The notes under the pieces: model-generated
What the model saw: only the letters and a program-made list of their open reading frames with translations
Told to the model about the DNA's origin: nothing
The model's database searches: none
Translations under genes and position numbers: made by a program
Part shown: positions 16,435 to 25,016 of the stretch, piece by piece
Layout: each line of letters starts with the position of its first letter
How positions within the stretch are numbered: position 1 is the stretch's first letter
Source of the DNA: Vibrio splendidus
GTDB taxonomy: Bacteria; Pseudomonadota; Gammaproteobacteria; Enterobacterales; Vibrionaceae
Length of the DNA stretch: 64,000 nucleotides
Reading direction: 5' to 3'
NCBI RefSeq assembly: GCF_001557875.1
Contig: NZ_LNRF01000001.1
Coordinates: forward strand, 1,178,001-1,242,000

Positions 16435-17448
16435 TTAGCCAGGAAAACCATCGGGGTTGGTTGACTGCCAGCGCCATGTATCTTCGGTCATTTCAGTCAG
16501 TGTGCGTGTCGCATTCCAACCGAGTTCTTTTTGAGCTTTGGCTGGGTCAGCCCAACATTCCGCAATGTCACCCGGACGACGATCAACAAGTTGGTAAGGG
16601 ATATCTTTACCGCTCGCTTTTTCAAATGCTTTAACCATATCTAATACACTTGAACCGTTACCTGTACCAAGGTTGTAGATATGAAGACCGTCTTTACGCC
16701 CTACTTTCTCGAGCGCTGCAATGTGGCCGTCAGATAGATCCATTACATGGATGTAATCACGAACACCAGTCCCGTCTTTTGTTGGGTAATCACTACCAAA
16801 GACAGATAGGAATTCACGTCTGCCCACTGCTACTTGAGATACAAATGGCATTAGGTTATTTGGGATACCTTGCGGGTCTTCACCTAGCTCACCACTTGGA
16901 TGTGAACCTACAGGGTTAAAGTAACGCAGCAGTGTAATACTCCAATCTGGATTGGCTTTTTGGAAATCGGTTAAACACTCTTCAACCATTAGCTTACTTC
17001 GACCGTAAGGGTTCGTAGCACTAGTTGGAAAATCTTCTGTGATAGGCACACTCGCAGGATCGCCGTACACCGTTGCTGAAGAACTGAAGACCAAAGTTTT
17101 AACACCAGCGTCACGCATTGCATCAACAAGAACTAACGTGCCGTTTACGTTATTGTCGTAGTATTCAAGAGGCTTTGCCACTGACTCACCGACTGCTTTA
17201 AGGCCTGCAAAATGGATAACCGCTTCGATGTTATGTTTCTTCATGGTTTCAGTTAAAAGCGCTTTATCACGAACGTCGCCTTCAATGAAGCTAGGGCGAA
17301 CGCCAGATACCTTTTCGATACGCTCTAGAACGCTTGGTTTACTGTTGTACAAGCTATCAAAAAGTACAGGAGTCATACCTGCGTTAATCATCTGGATACT
17401 TGTATGGCTACCAATGTAACCCATGCCACCTGTAACTAGAACATTCAT
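16435..17448 (-). CDS. galE: UDP-glucose 4-epimerase
   Basis: A 337-aa extended short-chain dehydrogenase/reductase that interconverts UDP-glucose and UDP-galactose for galactose catabolism and for surface polysaccharide precursors. NAD-binding GGMGYIGSH at residues 7-15, catalytic Ser in FSSSATVYG (about 122-129) and Y148-x3-K152 (YGRSK), plus the NPVGSHPSGELGEDP substrate loop. Full length. No galT, galK or galM lies beside it, so here it is a stand-alone gene that may serve exopolysaccharide or LPS synthesis. It is followed by its own terminator. Confidence 0.96.
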   Translation of the reverse strand: MNVLVTGGMGYIGSHTSIQMINAGMTPVLFDSLYNSKPSVLERIEKVSGVRPSFIEGDVRDKALLTETMKKHNIEAVIHFAGLKAVGESVAKPLEYYDNNVNGTLVLVDAMRDAGVKTLVFSSSATVYGDPASVPITEDFPTSATNPYGRSKLMVEECLTDFQKANPDWSITLLRYFNPVGSHPSGELGEDPQGIPNNLMPFVSQVAVGRREFLSVFGSDYPTKDGTGVRDYIHVMDLSDGHIAALEKVGRKDGLHIYNLGTGNGSSVLDMVKAFEKASGKDIPYQLVDRRPGDIAECWADPAKAQKELGWNATRTLTEMTEDTWRWQSTNPDGFPG

Positions 17449-17532
17449 GTTTAGCAGACCTTTTAATTAAAATACTCAACCTATCACTTATGATACAACA
17501 ACTTAGGTTGAGGTCACAAATGCCTGAGACAA

Positions 17533-19506
17533 TTAACCATCATGAGAGAACACAAATTGACCTTTCCCTTTGCGTTTCGCTTGGTACATCGCCTCATCAG
17601 CAATTCTCAGAATCACGTCAATATCGCGCTCAGAGCCATCAACTAAATGGATCCCCAAGCTTGCTCCAACATGAAGTGAGCTCTGTTTATAATTTACTTC
17701 TTGTCCAATAAGCTCTAACAATCGTTCAGCTAACTTAACCAACAAGGCTTTGTTTGTCTGTTTAATAATAAGAACGAATTCATCTCCCGACAAACGTGCA
17801 ACCAAATCTCCTGCTCGTACCTGAGATAACAGCCTATTTGATACTTGTTTGAGAATTGCATCGCCCGCATCGTGTCCATAATTATCGTTTACGTGTTTAA
17901 AACCATCAAGATCCAAATAGATCACTGCAAAGAGCTGATTTGAATAATGGCTAGAGGTTATGACATCATCCATCACCTTATACAGTTGAGCCCTATTGGC
18001 TAATCCTGTTAACGCGTCGTGATGTGCCAAGTGCTCGAGCCTCTCCATTTCTTTGACGTTAGATAAATCAGACAGAGTTAATACCATATCAAACTCATCT
18101 TTTTCATTGTCTGATGAAACTCTATTCACTTTGACAAACATTGGAATCAAGGTACCAGACGCACTCTTCTCCCAGACTTCTCCTTGCCACTGGCCATAAT
18201 TTTCCAATGAGCTACGAATAGTCGGCATTAATGAAGAGAATTGTTGCCAAGAAAATGCTTCAAATGGTGTTTTGTCCACCAGCAGATCGGCGTGATAACC
18301 GAGAAGTTGAGTCACAGTTGGGTTAACCATAGTAATTACGTTAGACGAATTTAATACTATAAGCCCGTCTTTACTGTTCTCGAAAACACCTGCCGCAATA
18401 CGTTGACGGCTCATTGCTATCTCTATCTCGGTTACATCTTGTATTGCATAAAGTATACGGCCCTGTTTTGACAACGAACGACTACTCACACGAAGCCAGC
18501 GCTTTGATTGAAATAGATCTGTGGTTTCAAGTAGTTCGTCATTGAGCTCAATATTGGCGTCGATGACGTCTTGTAAAAATCCTTTTTGCTTCGTTGTGAT
18601 CAGCTCTTGGATCAACAAGTTGTCAAGAAACGCTTCTGAGCACTTAAAAATATCACGAGTGGCTACGTTCGCATGAACGATGAGCCCTTTTTCGTCCACG
18701 ACTAACAACGAGTGCTGAACGGTTTCAACTACTTCATTTGCGAATGATTTTTCTTCTTGTAATTTATCTAGCGTAAAATTGATTTGGTTATCGCGATGTT
18801 GAAGCCTTTCTAGCATGGTATTGAATGCGCGAACCAGATCCCCTATCTCATCACGGTTGGTTGCGACTAATTTTGGTTGTTCTGATCGGCGCTCGACAAA
18901 GGCTTGCATCGCCTCATTGAGGTCAAACATCGGCTTGATAATCAAGCGTTGAACCAATTTGACCAGTATTCCCCCTAATATCACCAGAAACAACAGGTAG
19001 ACGGCTGCAACCTTGAAAATATTCGTTAAGATCGAATTAAACGTCTGTTTTGATATTGTCACTCTCAAGTTCGCGATAACAGCATCATCCAGAGTCACCG
19101 GAACAAGTAAGAAGATGAAATGTTCAGAGATGGCAAATTGATGATCCGCGATATCAATTAATTCATCAGCACTTGGCCTTGGGATCAAGGTATTGTTCAC
19201 TTGATAGTTAGCAAATAACTGCTCATTAGCGTCATAGAGCTTTACCCTCACAATATCTTTATCTGCAACGAACGCAGACAAAATCTCCTGAGCAGACGAC
19301 TTATCTTCAAATAAGATTGCAGCTTGTAGGTTATATGCTACCCCTTGCGCCAATACCTTAACTCGCTGGATCAGGCTCTCTTTCTCTCGCTCAAAAGTGA
19401 CAGTGTAATTAACTGATTGAATAGTGATGAAAGTAACCCCGATAAAGATAATAATCGGCAAGATCAGCTTGTTTTTAATCGATATATTATTAATGAAAGA
19501 CAACAT
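17533..19506 (-). CDS. Membrane diguanylate cyclase: CHASE8-like sensor, HAMP, PAS, PAS, GGDEF
   Basis: A 657-aa protein. A transmembrane helix at about 13-33, a periplasmic CHASE8-like domain (about 35-160: ILFEDKSSAQEILSAF), a second helix at about 165-187, HAMP, two PAS domains (about 255-360 and 370-485) and GGDEF (about 490-655). The active motif is SGDEF at 573-577, a permitted GGDEF variant. RAGD at 564-567 is a proper RxxD inhibitory site five residues upstream. The architecture resembles YfiN/TpbB. It is the last gene of a three-gene operon: its ATG overlaps the YfiR stop (TAATG), so it is translationally coupled. Confidence 0.9.
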   Translation of the reverse strand: MLSFINNISIKNKLILPIIIFIGVTFITIQSVNYTVTFEREKESLIQRVKVLAQGVAYNLQAAILFEDKSSAQEILSAFVADKDIVRVKLYDANEQLFANYQVNNTLIPRPSADELIDIADHQFAISEHFIFLLVPVTLDDAVIANLRVTISKQTFNSILTNIFKVAAVYLLFLVILGGILVKLVQRLIIKPMFDLNEAMQAFVERRSEQPKLVATNRDEIGDLVRAFNTMLERLQHRDNQINFTLDKLQEEKSFANEVVETVQHSLLVVDEKGLIVHANVATRDIFKCSEAFLDNLLIQELITTKQKGFLQDVIDANIELNDELLETTDLFQSKRWLRVSSRSLSKQGRILYAIQDVTEIEIAMSRQRIAAGVFENSKDGLIVLNSSNVITMVNPTVTQLLGYHADLLVDKTPFEAFSWQQFSSLMPTIRSSLENYGQWQGEVWEKSASGTLIPMFVKVNRVSSDNEKDEFDMVLTLSDLSNVKEMERLEHLAHHDALTGLANRAQLYKVMDDVITSSHYSNQLFAVIYLDLDGFKHVNDNYGHDAGDAILKQVSNRLLSQVRAGDLVARLSGDEFVLIIKQTNKALLVKLAERLLELIGQEVNYKQSSLHVGASLGIHLVDGSERDIDVILRIADEAMYQAKRKGKGQFVFSHDG

Positions 19507-20042
19507 TACTGGCCCTCCACTATAGCGATTCGTAACAAATTTGAACCGATGATATATTCACCACGTCTCGCGTTTGTTAAGTTGATCTTAGGTTTGAGCT
19601 TGTTATCAATGTGCGTTAACTCAATGACACCTCCCATATCCGTAAAGTTAGGAATATCACTGATCGTGACAGTATGGGGTGAGTGTGCATTGCTATTAAA
19701 TTCGTTATTATCCAGATCAGATAGATAGGTGATGTCACACTTAGGCGCCACCGATTGTTGAACTCGGATATCGAGTGAACGAATAGATTTCCCCTCTGTA
19801 ATTGACGCTAGTACTTTGCTTACTTTTTTATCGCCAATAACGCAAAAGTTAACAACATTCATTGTGCTTTCGTCATTCCAACGAATAAAGTTCGCAATTC
19901 TAAACAGGTACACCGCTTTAACTTCATGCGGTTTGAAGCTAGCCGCCGATGTATTCCAAGGCACAATAAGCATAGTCAAAGCGGCAAGGCCTAATTTAGT
20001 GAAGCTGAGCTTAATGCGGTGCTTAAGCCATTTAGAATTCAT
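19506..20042 (-). CDS. YfiR-family (DUF4154) periplasmic regulator
   Basis: A 178-aa protein with signal sequence (LGLAALTMLIVPWNTSAA) and the YfiR pattern FKPHEVKAVYLFRIANFIRW, NFCVIGD, LDIRVQ, CDITYLS, NLLRIAIVEGQ. In Pseudomonas, YfiR represses the cyclase YfiN from the periplasm and is sequestered by the lipoprotein YfiB; Cys residues form disulfides that stabilise it. Here C in NFCVIG and C in PKCDI could pair. It overlaps the TonB receptor by 11 nt upstream and the cyclase by 1 nt downstream, so all three are made together. Confidence 0.88.
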   Translation of the reverse strand: MNSKWLKHRIKLSFTKLGLAALTMLIVPWNTSAASFKPHEVKAVYLFRIANFIRWNDESTMNVVNFCVIGDKKVSKVLASITEGKSIRSLDIRVQQSVAPKCDITYLSDLDNNEFNSNAHSPHTVTISDIPNFTDMGGVIELTHIDNKLKPKINLTNARRGEYIIGSNLLRIAIVEGQ

Positions 20043-22095
20043 GAGAGACCCTCACATACACCGACTCTTGATTGACGCTTTTCTGAGATGTGAATTCAGC
20101 TTGATAGCCGTCACTCTTACCTATGTTTTCAACAACCACTTCAATTAAAGGTGCTGCGGACGATTTTTTCCACGCGAGACGCGCATCAAAGGTTATTTCA
20201 TGCGGGTAAGATTGCCATTCATATTGAGTGCCATCACCTGCTACCCAATAGTCTGGGTAATTCACATTAATGTACTGGCCTATCACATCGAATTGAAAAC
20301 TGTCGGTGATATTCCACATCAACTGTGCCGTAGCTAAATGTTCATTATCAATATCGTAATAAACGCTCGTTTGAGGGCTAGATTTAGGGTCATCACCTTT
20401 ATTCTCACCTTCTAACGTTGTGTAAGCGTAGCTTAGGTAGCTGGTTAGATCTTCAGTTAGGTGATAACTCGCCCCCAACTCTAACCCATAAGTTTTCGCT
20501 TTATAGTCGTCAGATAACGCATAGACATAGATATGGTTTGCGGGGATATCGCTAGCGTCATAACTATGGAAGCGAAGGTTGTCATGTTCACTTAAATATA
20601 GTGTCGCATCGAGCTCGAAATTTGAATTATTAGAATAGCGATAACCCATTTCAGCCGTTACAACGCTCTCCGTTTCGAGATTAGAATTTGATTCATAGAC
20701 ATCTAGGTAACTATCGTTTGAATCGGCATAGTAACTGTTGAAATAGTATGTGGAGTTTGAATCCATATAAGAAGGCGCAACCACCGCGCGACTCAGACCA
20801 GCCCAAACAGAATGACGTTGATTAAATTTATATAAGCCGCGTAGCTGAGGTGAAAGCTCTGTCGTTTCGCTCTGTGTAAAGTGCTCAATCTTGGCGCCTA
20901 GAGTAATAGACAGTGTTTCATTCAGTTGAATTTGAGATTGCACAAAAGCATTCGCAATATAGTCATTTGCTGACTTAATGTTATAGGCTCGACCGTAGTA
21001 ATCGGGATTGTACCAATCGACGTCGGAAACTTGGCTCGAGGAGAAGTTGAGATACATATATCTCAATCCACCACCAAGTGTCATTTGGTGGTTCGTCGAT
21101 ATCTGATGGATATAGGTAGAATCAAAATCGATGGTGGAATAGCTACCTGGAGCGTCTGGCGCATTATCCTCATTATATTCGCCCCATAACGAATATGAGA
21201 GTGTCGAGCTTTCATCAAAGTGACGAGAATCGTTAAATTGGACGTAAACGGATTGACTCTTGTTATCAAAATCGTTGGCTTGCGATCCGACAAACGATCC
21301 TGAGTTGTCATATTGGAACGTATACAACTCCGACTCATGATAGCTTTTTTCACCGCCTATACGTAATGACCAACTTTCTTCGGCATTACTCGGCTGAAAT
21401 ACCATACCAGCTGTTTGCGCTTTCCACTTTTCAGGTTCGTTTGTGCGATATGTGGGCTCTTCGCGGTACTTATAAAATGCACGAGCATTCACACTGTTGT
21501 TCAAGCTTAAGCCCTGACGAACGCTAAACTCGTAATTATCAGTATTAGAAGCGACACCAGAGAGATAGGTTCCTTGTGTATCATTGGCAGATTTAGTAAT
21601 GATATTCACAACACCATTTACAGCATTACCTCCCCAAATGGTACCTCCTGGGCCTTTAAGCACTTCTATACGCTCAATGTCAGCAAGCACGTAGTCAACA
21701 TCACTCCAATACGTGCCCCCATAGACAGGGCTAAATAAGCTTCGCCCATCCATCATAACCAACATCTTGTTATACAGCCCATCATGAAAACCGCGCGTTG
21801 AAACAAACCACGACGTCTCATTAAATTTGGTCACTTTGAGGCCCGGGACAAGCGTCAACACTTCCGCGATGGTCTTTGCACCACTACGTTGTATACGCTC
21901 ATTAGAAAGTACATATACCGACGAGGGAATATCGGTGAGTTTCTGTGTCACTTTCGAAGCTGTTTCCATTTCGACATCTAACATCGACAGCTCTTCAAGG
22001 CTCATTGACATAAGTTGGTCTAGAGAGTTTTCTTGAGCAAGTACAAAAACAGGTGTTGTTAATGCTAGCCCTAAGCAAACCTGGCGGGATATCAT
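20032..22095 (-). CDS. TonB-dependent receptor heading a YfiR/GGDEF operon
   Basis: A 687-aa protein from ATG 22095, chosen because it has ribosome-binding site AGGTGAG and opens the signal peptide MISRQVCLGLALTTPVFVLA; an upstream in-frame ATG adds a poor leader. N-terminal segment SLEELSMLDVEMETASKVTQ (TonB box-like), plug (about 45-165: FVSTRGFHDGLYN, IERIEVLKGPGGTIWGGNAVNGVVNIITKSA) and a beta-barrel ending in VRVSHEF. No ligand-specific motif is visible and no Fur box was found upstream. The gene overlaps yfiR by 11 nt. This places an outer-membrane gated receptor where YfiB would be expected. Confidence 0.88.
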   Translation of the reverse strand: MISRQVCLGLALTTPVFVLAQENSLDQLMSMSLEELSMLDVEMETASKVTQKLTDIPSSVYVLSNERIQRSGAKTIAEVLTLVPGLKVTKFNETSWFVSTRGFHDGLYNKMLVMMDGRSLFSPVYGGTYWSDVDYVLADIERIEVLKGPGGTIWGGNAVNGVVNIITKSANDTQGTYLSGVASNTDNYEFSVRQGLSLNNSVNARAFYKYREEPTYRTNEPEKWKAQTAGMVFQPSNAEESWSLRIGGEKSYHESELYTFQYDNSGSFVGSQANDFDNKSQSVYVQFNDSRHFDESSTLSYSLWGEYNEDNAPDAPGSYSTIDFDSTYIHQISTNHQMTLGGGLRYMYLNFSSSQVSDVDWYNPDYYGRAYNIKSANDYIANAFVQSQIQLNETLSITLGAKIEHFTQSETTELSPQLRGLYKFNQRHSVWAGLSRAVVAPSYMDSNSTYYFNSYYADSNDSYLDVYESNSNLETESVVTAEMGYRYSNNSNFELDATLYLSEHDNLRFHSYDASDIPANHIYVYALSDDYKAKTYGLELGASYHLTEDLTSYLSYAYTTLEGENKGDDPKSSPQTSVYYDIDNEHLATAQLMWNITDSFQFDVIGQYINVNYPDYWVAGDGTQYEWQSYPHEITFDARLAWKKSSAAPLIEVVVENIGKSDGYQAEFTSQKSVNQESVYVRVSHEF

Positions 22096-22265
22096 GTGCT
22101 CACCTAATATACAGATAGATATTAATCCTTTAATCAATAGTTCAACTATATATGAAATGCCATACTGGTAAATTTTTGGTGTCGAAAGTTTGAGTTAGGT
22201 CACTGTTTATTTATGGCATTTATAAGACCGTCATTACTTACCTCAACGTAAAGGATTAGCACCAA

Positions 22266-23009
22266 GTGACAACGAAGATTTTGCTTAATTGCGACATGGG
22301 AGAAAGTTTCGGGAATTGGAAGATGGGTGATGATGAGTCGGTCATGGAATGGGTCGATATGGCAAACATCGCTTGCGGTTTTCACGCTTCCGATCCGCAC
22401 ATTATGTCCAAGACCATTAAACTGGCTCAGCACTATCATACTCAAATTGGTGCTCACCCCGGTTATCAAGATTTAGTTGGTTTTGGACGTCGCTCTATCC
22501 CCCATACCATGGATGAAATCAGTGAACTGGTTTGCTATCAAGTCGGTGCACTACAAGCCCTTTGCCGCTATCACCATACCTCTGTTGGCTACGTGAAACC
22601 TCATGGCGCCCTTTACAACGATATGATGGCAAATATCGATGTGTTCAACGCTGTGGCCCAAGCGGTCGCAGAGTTTAACATCCCCTTGATGATTCTCTCT
22701 TCATCAGACAATCAGCAATACTTGGATATTGCTGACGATCACGACTTGCCACTCTTATTTGAAGCATTTGCCGATCGTGCCTATTTAAATAACGGACAGC
22801 TATCACCACGAACTCAAAAAGGCTCGGTTTACGTCAATCAAGACGACATCTACAACCAAGTAATGCAAATCATTAACTATGGTTCTGTCACGACCATTGA
22901 AGGTGAAAGGCTACCCATTGAAGCGGATACCATCTGTGTCCATGGCGATAACCCTCAATCCATCGCATTAATTAGAAAAATCAGACAAGACCTCAATGCT
23001 TTTAACTAG
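22266..23009 (+). CDS. pxpA: 5-oxoprolinase subunit A (LamB/YcsF family)
   Basis: A 247-aa protein with the family signatures LLNCDMGESFGNWKMGDD, ANIACGFHASDPHIM, IGAHPGYQDLVGFGRR and VKPHGALYND. With PxpB and PxpC it forms the ATP-dependent prokaryotic 5-oxoprolinase, which opens pyroglutamate to glutamate. The start is GTG because no other codon keeps the N-terminal metal-binding NCDMGE. It is divergent from the TonB receptor operon. A 134-nt gap separates it from pxpB. Confidence 0.95.
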   Translation: MTTKILLNCDMGESFGNWKMGDDESVMEWVDMANIACGFHASDPHIMSKTIKLAQHYHTQIGAHPGYQDLVGFGRRSIPHTMDEISELVCYQVGALQALCRYHHTSVGYVKPHGALYNDMMANIDVFNAVAQAVAEFNIPLMILSSSDNQQYLDIADDHDLPLLFEAFADRAYLNNGQLSPRTQKGSVYVNQDDIYNQVMQIINYGSVTTIEGERLPIEADTICVHGDNPQSIALIRKIRQDLNAFN

Positions 23010-23143
23010 CGCGTGTGATGTGTAGGGTGCACGGCTTAATCGCTCGCCTAACCAATAGATCATAAATTCTAGTTCCTGGATACGGAAGTTAGACACGCCA
23101 AGTAATCAAACCAAAGGTAAGCAAACAAACGTATGGAAACGAA

Positions 23144-23911
23144 ATGACGACGAATCAGATTGAATTCAATATAGTGCCAGTCGCAGAATGTAGTATTTTG
23201 ATCACCTTGACGCTATCGCCTTCAAATAAACAATCTAGTGCTGAATATGCGCAGTACATGGCTCACTTTTCCGATGCTATTCGCCAAAACTTAGCATCAG
23301 TGTTGATGAATGTGACACCGGCTTACCACACCATTCTGGTGAACTACTTACCTTATCGAATTTCAGAACATCAGTTCATTAAACAACTCAATGATTTGTT
23401 GAATCACTCTCTATCGTCTTTCTCTAATGTGAGTAACACTCGTAATACTATTGATCTTCCTGCCTATTATTCACCCGAAACGGCGCTCGATTTAGACAGG
23501 TATCAAGACAAAGGCCTGTCTCTGGACGATATTATTCAATACCACACCTCACAGACATACAGTGTCAGTGCGATTGGGTTTACGCCTGGCTTTGCGTTTA
23601 TGTCTGATGTGGTTAATGAGCTTGCTTTGCCCCGTCACTCCACACCCCGCTTAAATGTACCGAAAGGCAGTATCGCCATCGCGGATACAAAAACGGCTGT
23701 GTACCCTTCGGATTCACCGGGTGGCTGGAATATTATTGGCAATTGCCCGCTGCCGTTGTTTGAGCACAGCCAATTGAAGAACGCTGGTACCACGCAAACG
23801 CCGCTGTCACTACTTAATGTCGGTGACACCGTTCGTTTCACCGCGATATCAAAACAAGAATTTATTGAGCTTAGGTTTATGGAGATTAGTGGAGGTGCCG
23901 TTAATGGTTAA
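23144..23911 (+). CDS. pxpB: 5-oxoprolinase subunit B (KipI-like)
   Basis: A 255-aa protein of the allophanate hydrolase subunit 1 / KipI family: N-terminal domain (about 5-95, AYHTILVNYLP) and a cyclophilin-like C-terminal domain with GFTPGFAFMSDV, PRLNVPKGSIAIAD and SPGGWNIIGNCPLPLF. It works with PxpA and PxpC on 5-oxoproline. Slightly longer than Bacillus KipI because of the N-terminus. Ribosome-binding site GGAAACGA precedes ATG 23144. The stop overlaps the pxpC start by 8 nt. Confidence 0.94.
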   Translation: MTTNQIEFNIVPVAECSILITLTLSPSNKQSSAEYAQYMAHFSDAIRQNLASVLMNVTPAYHTILVNYLPYRISEHQFIKQLNDLLNHSLSSFSNVSNTRNTIDLPAYYSPETALDLDRYQDKGLSLDDIIQYHTSQTYSVSAIGFTPGFAFMSDVVNELALPRHSTPRLNVPKGSIAIADTKTAVYPSDSPGGWNIIGNCPLPLFEHSQLKNAGTTQTPLSLLNVGDTVRFTAISKQEFIELRFMEISGGAVNG

Positions 23912-24854
23912 AACAATAGCTAAACCAACACTGACAGTGATTAAACCTGGACCGTTGAGTTTAATTCAAGACTTTGGGCGATTTGGTGTTGCTCATCTTG
24001 GATTGACACAAGGAGGCCCGGTTGATGATTACTCTTATAGCTGGGCCAATCACTTATTGGGAAACCCAGTAAACCGAGCGGCGTTGGAAATCACGCTTGG
24101 GCAATGCGCGTTGCGAATAGATTTTGATTGCGAAATGGCATTATGTGGTGGCGATTTACAAGCTAAGCTCGATGGTAAACCACTGTGTAACTGGCGTACT
24201 TTTCAAGCTTTCGAAGGGCAAGTTCTCTCATTTGGTTTACCTAAAAATGGTCTAAGGGCGTATTTAGCCGTTAAGGGTGGCTTCGATGTACCATTAACTC
24301 TTCATAGCTGTTCTACAGTGACTCGTGAAAAAATTGGTGGATTAACACAAGATGGAGAGCCATGCCAGCAAGGGCAACAAATAGCTTTTACCCAACATCA
24401 ACTCTCGTGCCCGTTTAAAGCGTTGAGTGTTACGTTCCGATACACGCCTGATTACAATCTACCCGTGAACCTACGAGTTATTGAAGGCTATCAAAGCGAG
24501 CTATTCTCGAAGTCAGCAAAAGAGACTTTGTATAACGCACAGTATCGCGTTGATCAAAATTCTGACCGGATGGGCTATCGACTCAGTGGCGACCCAGTCG
24601 ACTCGCCTGACATTTCGCTTTTGTCAGAAGGTATTGCCTTGGGCTCTATTCAAATCCCCCAAGATGGGCAGCCTATCGTTTTGCTAAATGATAGGCAGAC
24701 CATTGGTGGTTATCCGAAGATTGGCTGCGTCGCGAGAATCGACTTACCACGCTTAGCACAAGCCAAACCGGGACATGAGATATCGTTCAGCAAAGGCGAT
24801 CGCTTAGGCTTGCAAGATGTTTGGTGCCAATGGGCTCAGTTTTTCGGCTATTAG
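23904..24854 (+). CDS. pxpC: 5-oxoprolinase subunit C (KipA-like)
   Basis: A 316-aa protein of the allophanate hydrolase subunit 2 / KipA family: KPGPLSLIQDFGRFGVAHLGLTQGGPVDDYSYSWANHLLGNP, LAVKGGFDVP, SDRMGYRLSG and PQDGQPIVLLNDRQTIGGYPKIG. I start it at ATG 23904, preceded by GGAGGT at 7-nt spacing; the longer open frame runs into pxpB. It overlaps pxpB by 8 nt, so the two subunits, which form one complex, are translationally coupled. Confidence 0.95.
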   Translation: MVKTIAKPTLTVIKPGPLSLIQDFGRFGVAHLGLTQGGPVDDYSYSWANHLLGNPVNRAALEITLGQCALRIDFDCEMALCGGDLQAKLDGKPLCNWRTFQAFEGQVLSFGLPKNGLRAYLAVKGGFDVPLTLHSCSTVTREKIGGLTQDGEPCQQGQQIAFTQHQLSCPFKALSVTFRYTPDYNLPVNLRVIEGYQSELFSKSAKETLYNAQYRVDQNSDRMGYRLSGDPVDSPDISLLSEGIALGSIQIPQDGQPIVLLNDRQTIGGYPKIGCVARIDLPRLAQAKPGHEISFSKGDRLGLQDVWCQWAQFFGY

Positions 24855-24951
24855 TTTTTGCTATGTGCTAATTGCTATGTAGCTAAGAATAATTAGCTAG
24901 GAAGATGTAGTTTGGATGAGTTTCGGTATCTAAGCTGGCGTTTGAATGAAG

Positions 24952-24981
24952 ATTCGGCTTACCTATTACGGTAAGCCGAAT
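24952..24981. terminator. Hairpin between convergent pxpC and oxidoreductase genes
   Basis: A perfect 12-bp inverted repeat (ATTCGGCTTACC/GGTAAGCCGAAT) with a 6-nt loop. It sits in the 162-bp gap between convergent genes. Neither side has a strong T-run, so it may be a weak bidirectional terminator or an mRNA-stabilising hairpin. Confidence 0.55.
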
Positions 24982-25016
24982 TGGAGAAGTTAAGCGCAGT
25001 CGATGATGATTGGCTA

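Noticed and set aside
19397..19409. matS-like GTGACAGTGTAAT
   Set aside because: Two mismatches in the conserved right half.
23817..23903. Upstream extension of pxpC
   Set aside because: It lies wholly within pxpB; the ATG at 23904 has GGAGGT at proper spacing and yields the family N-terminus.
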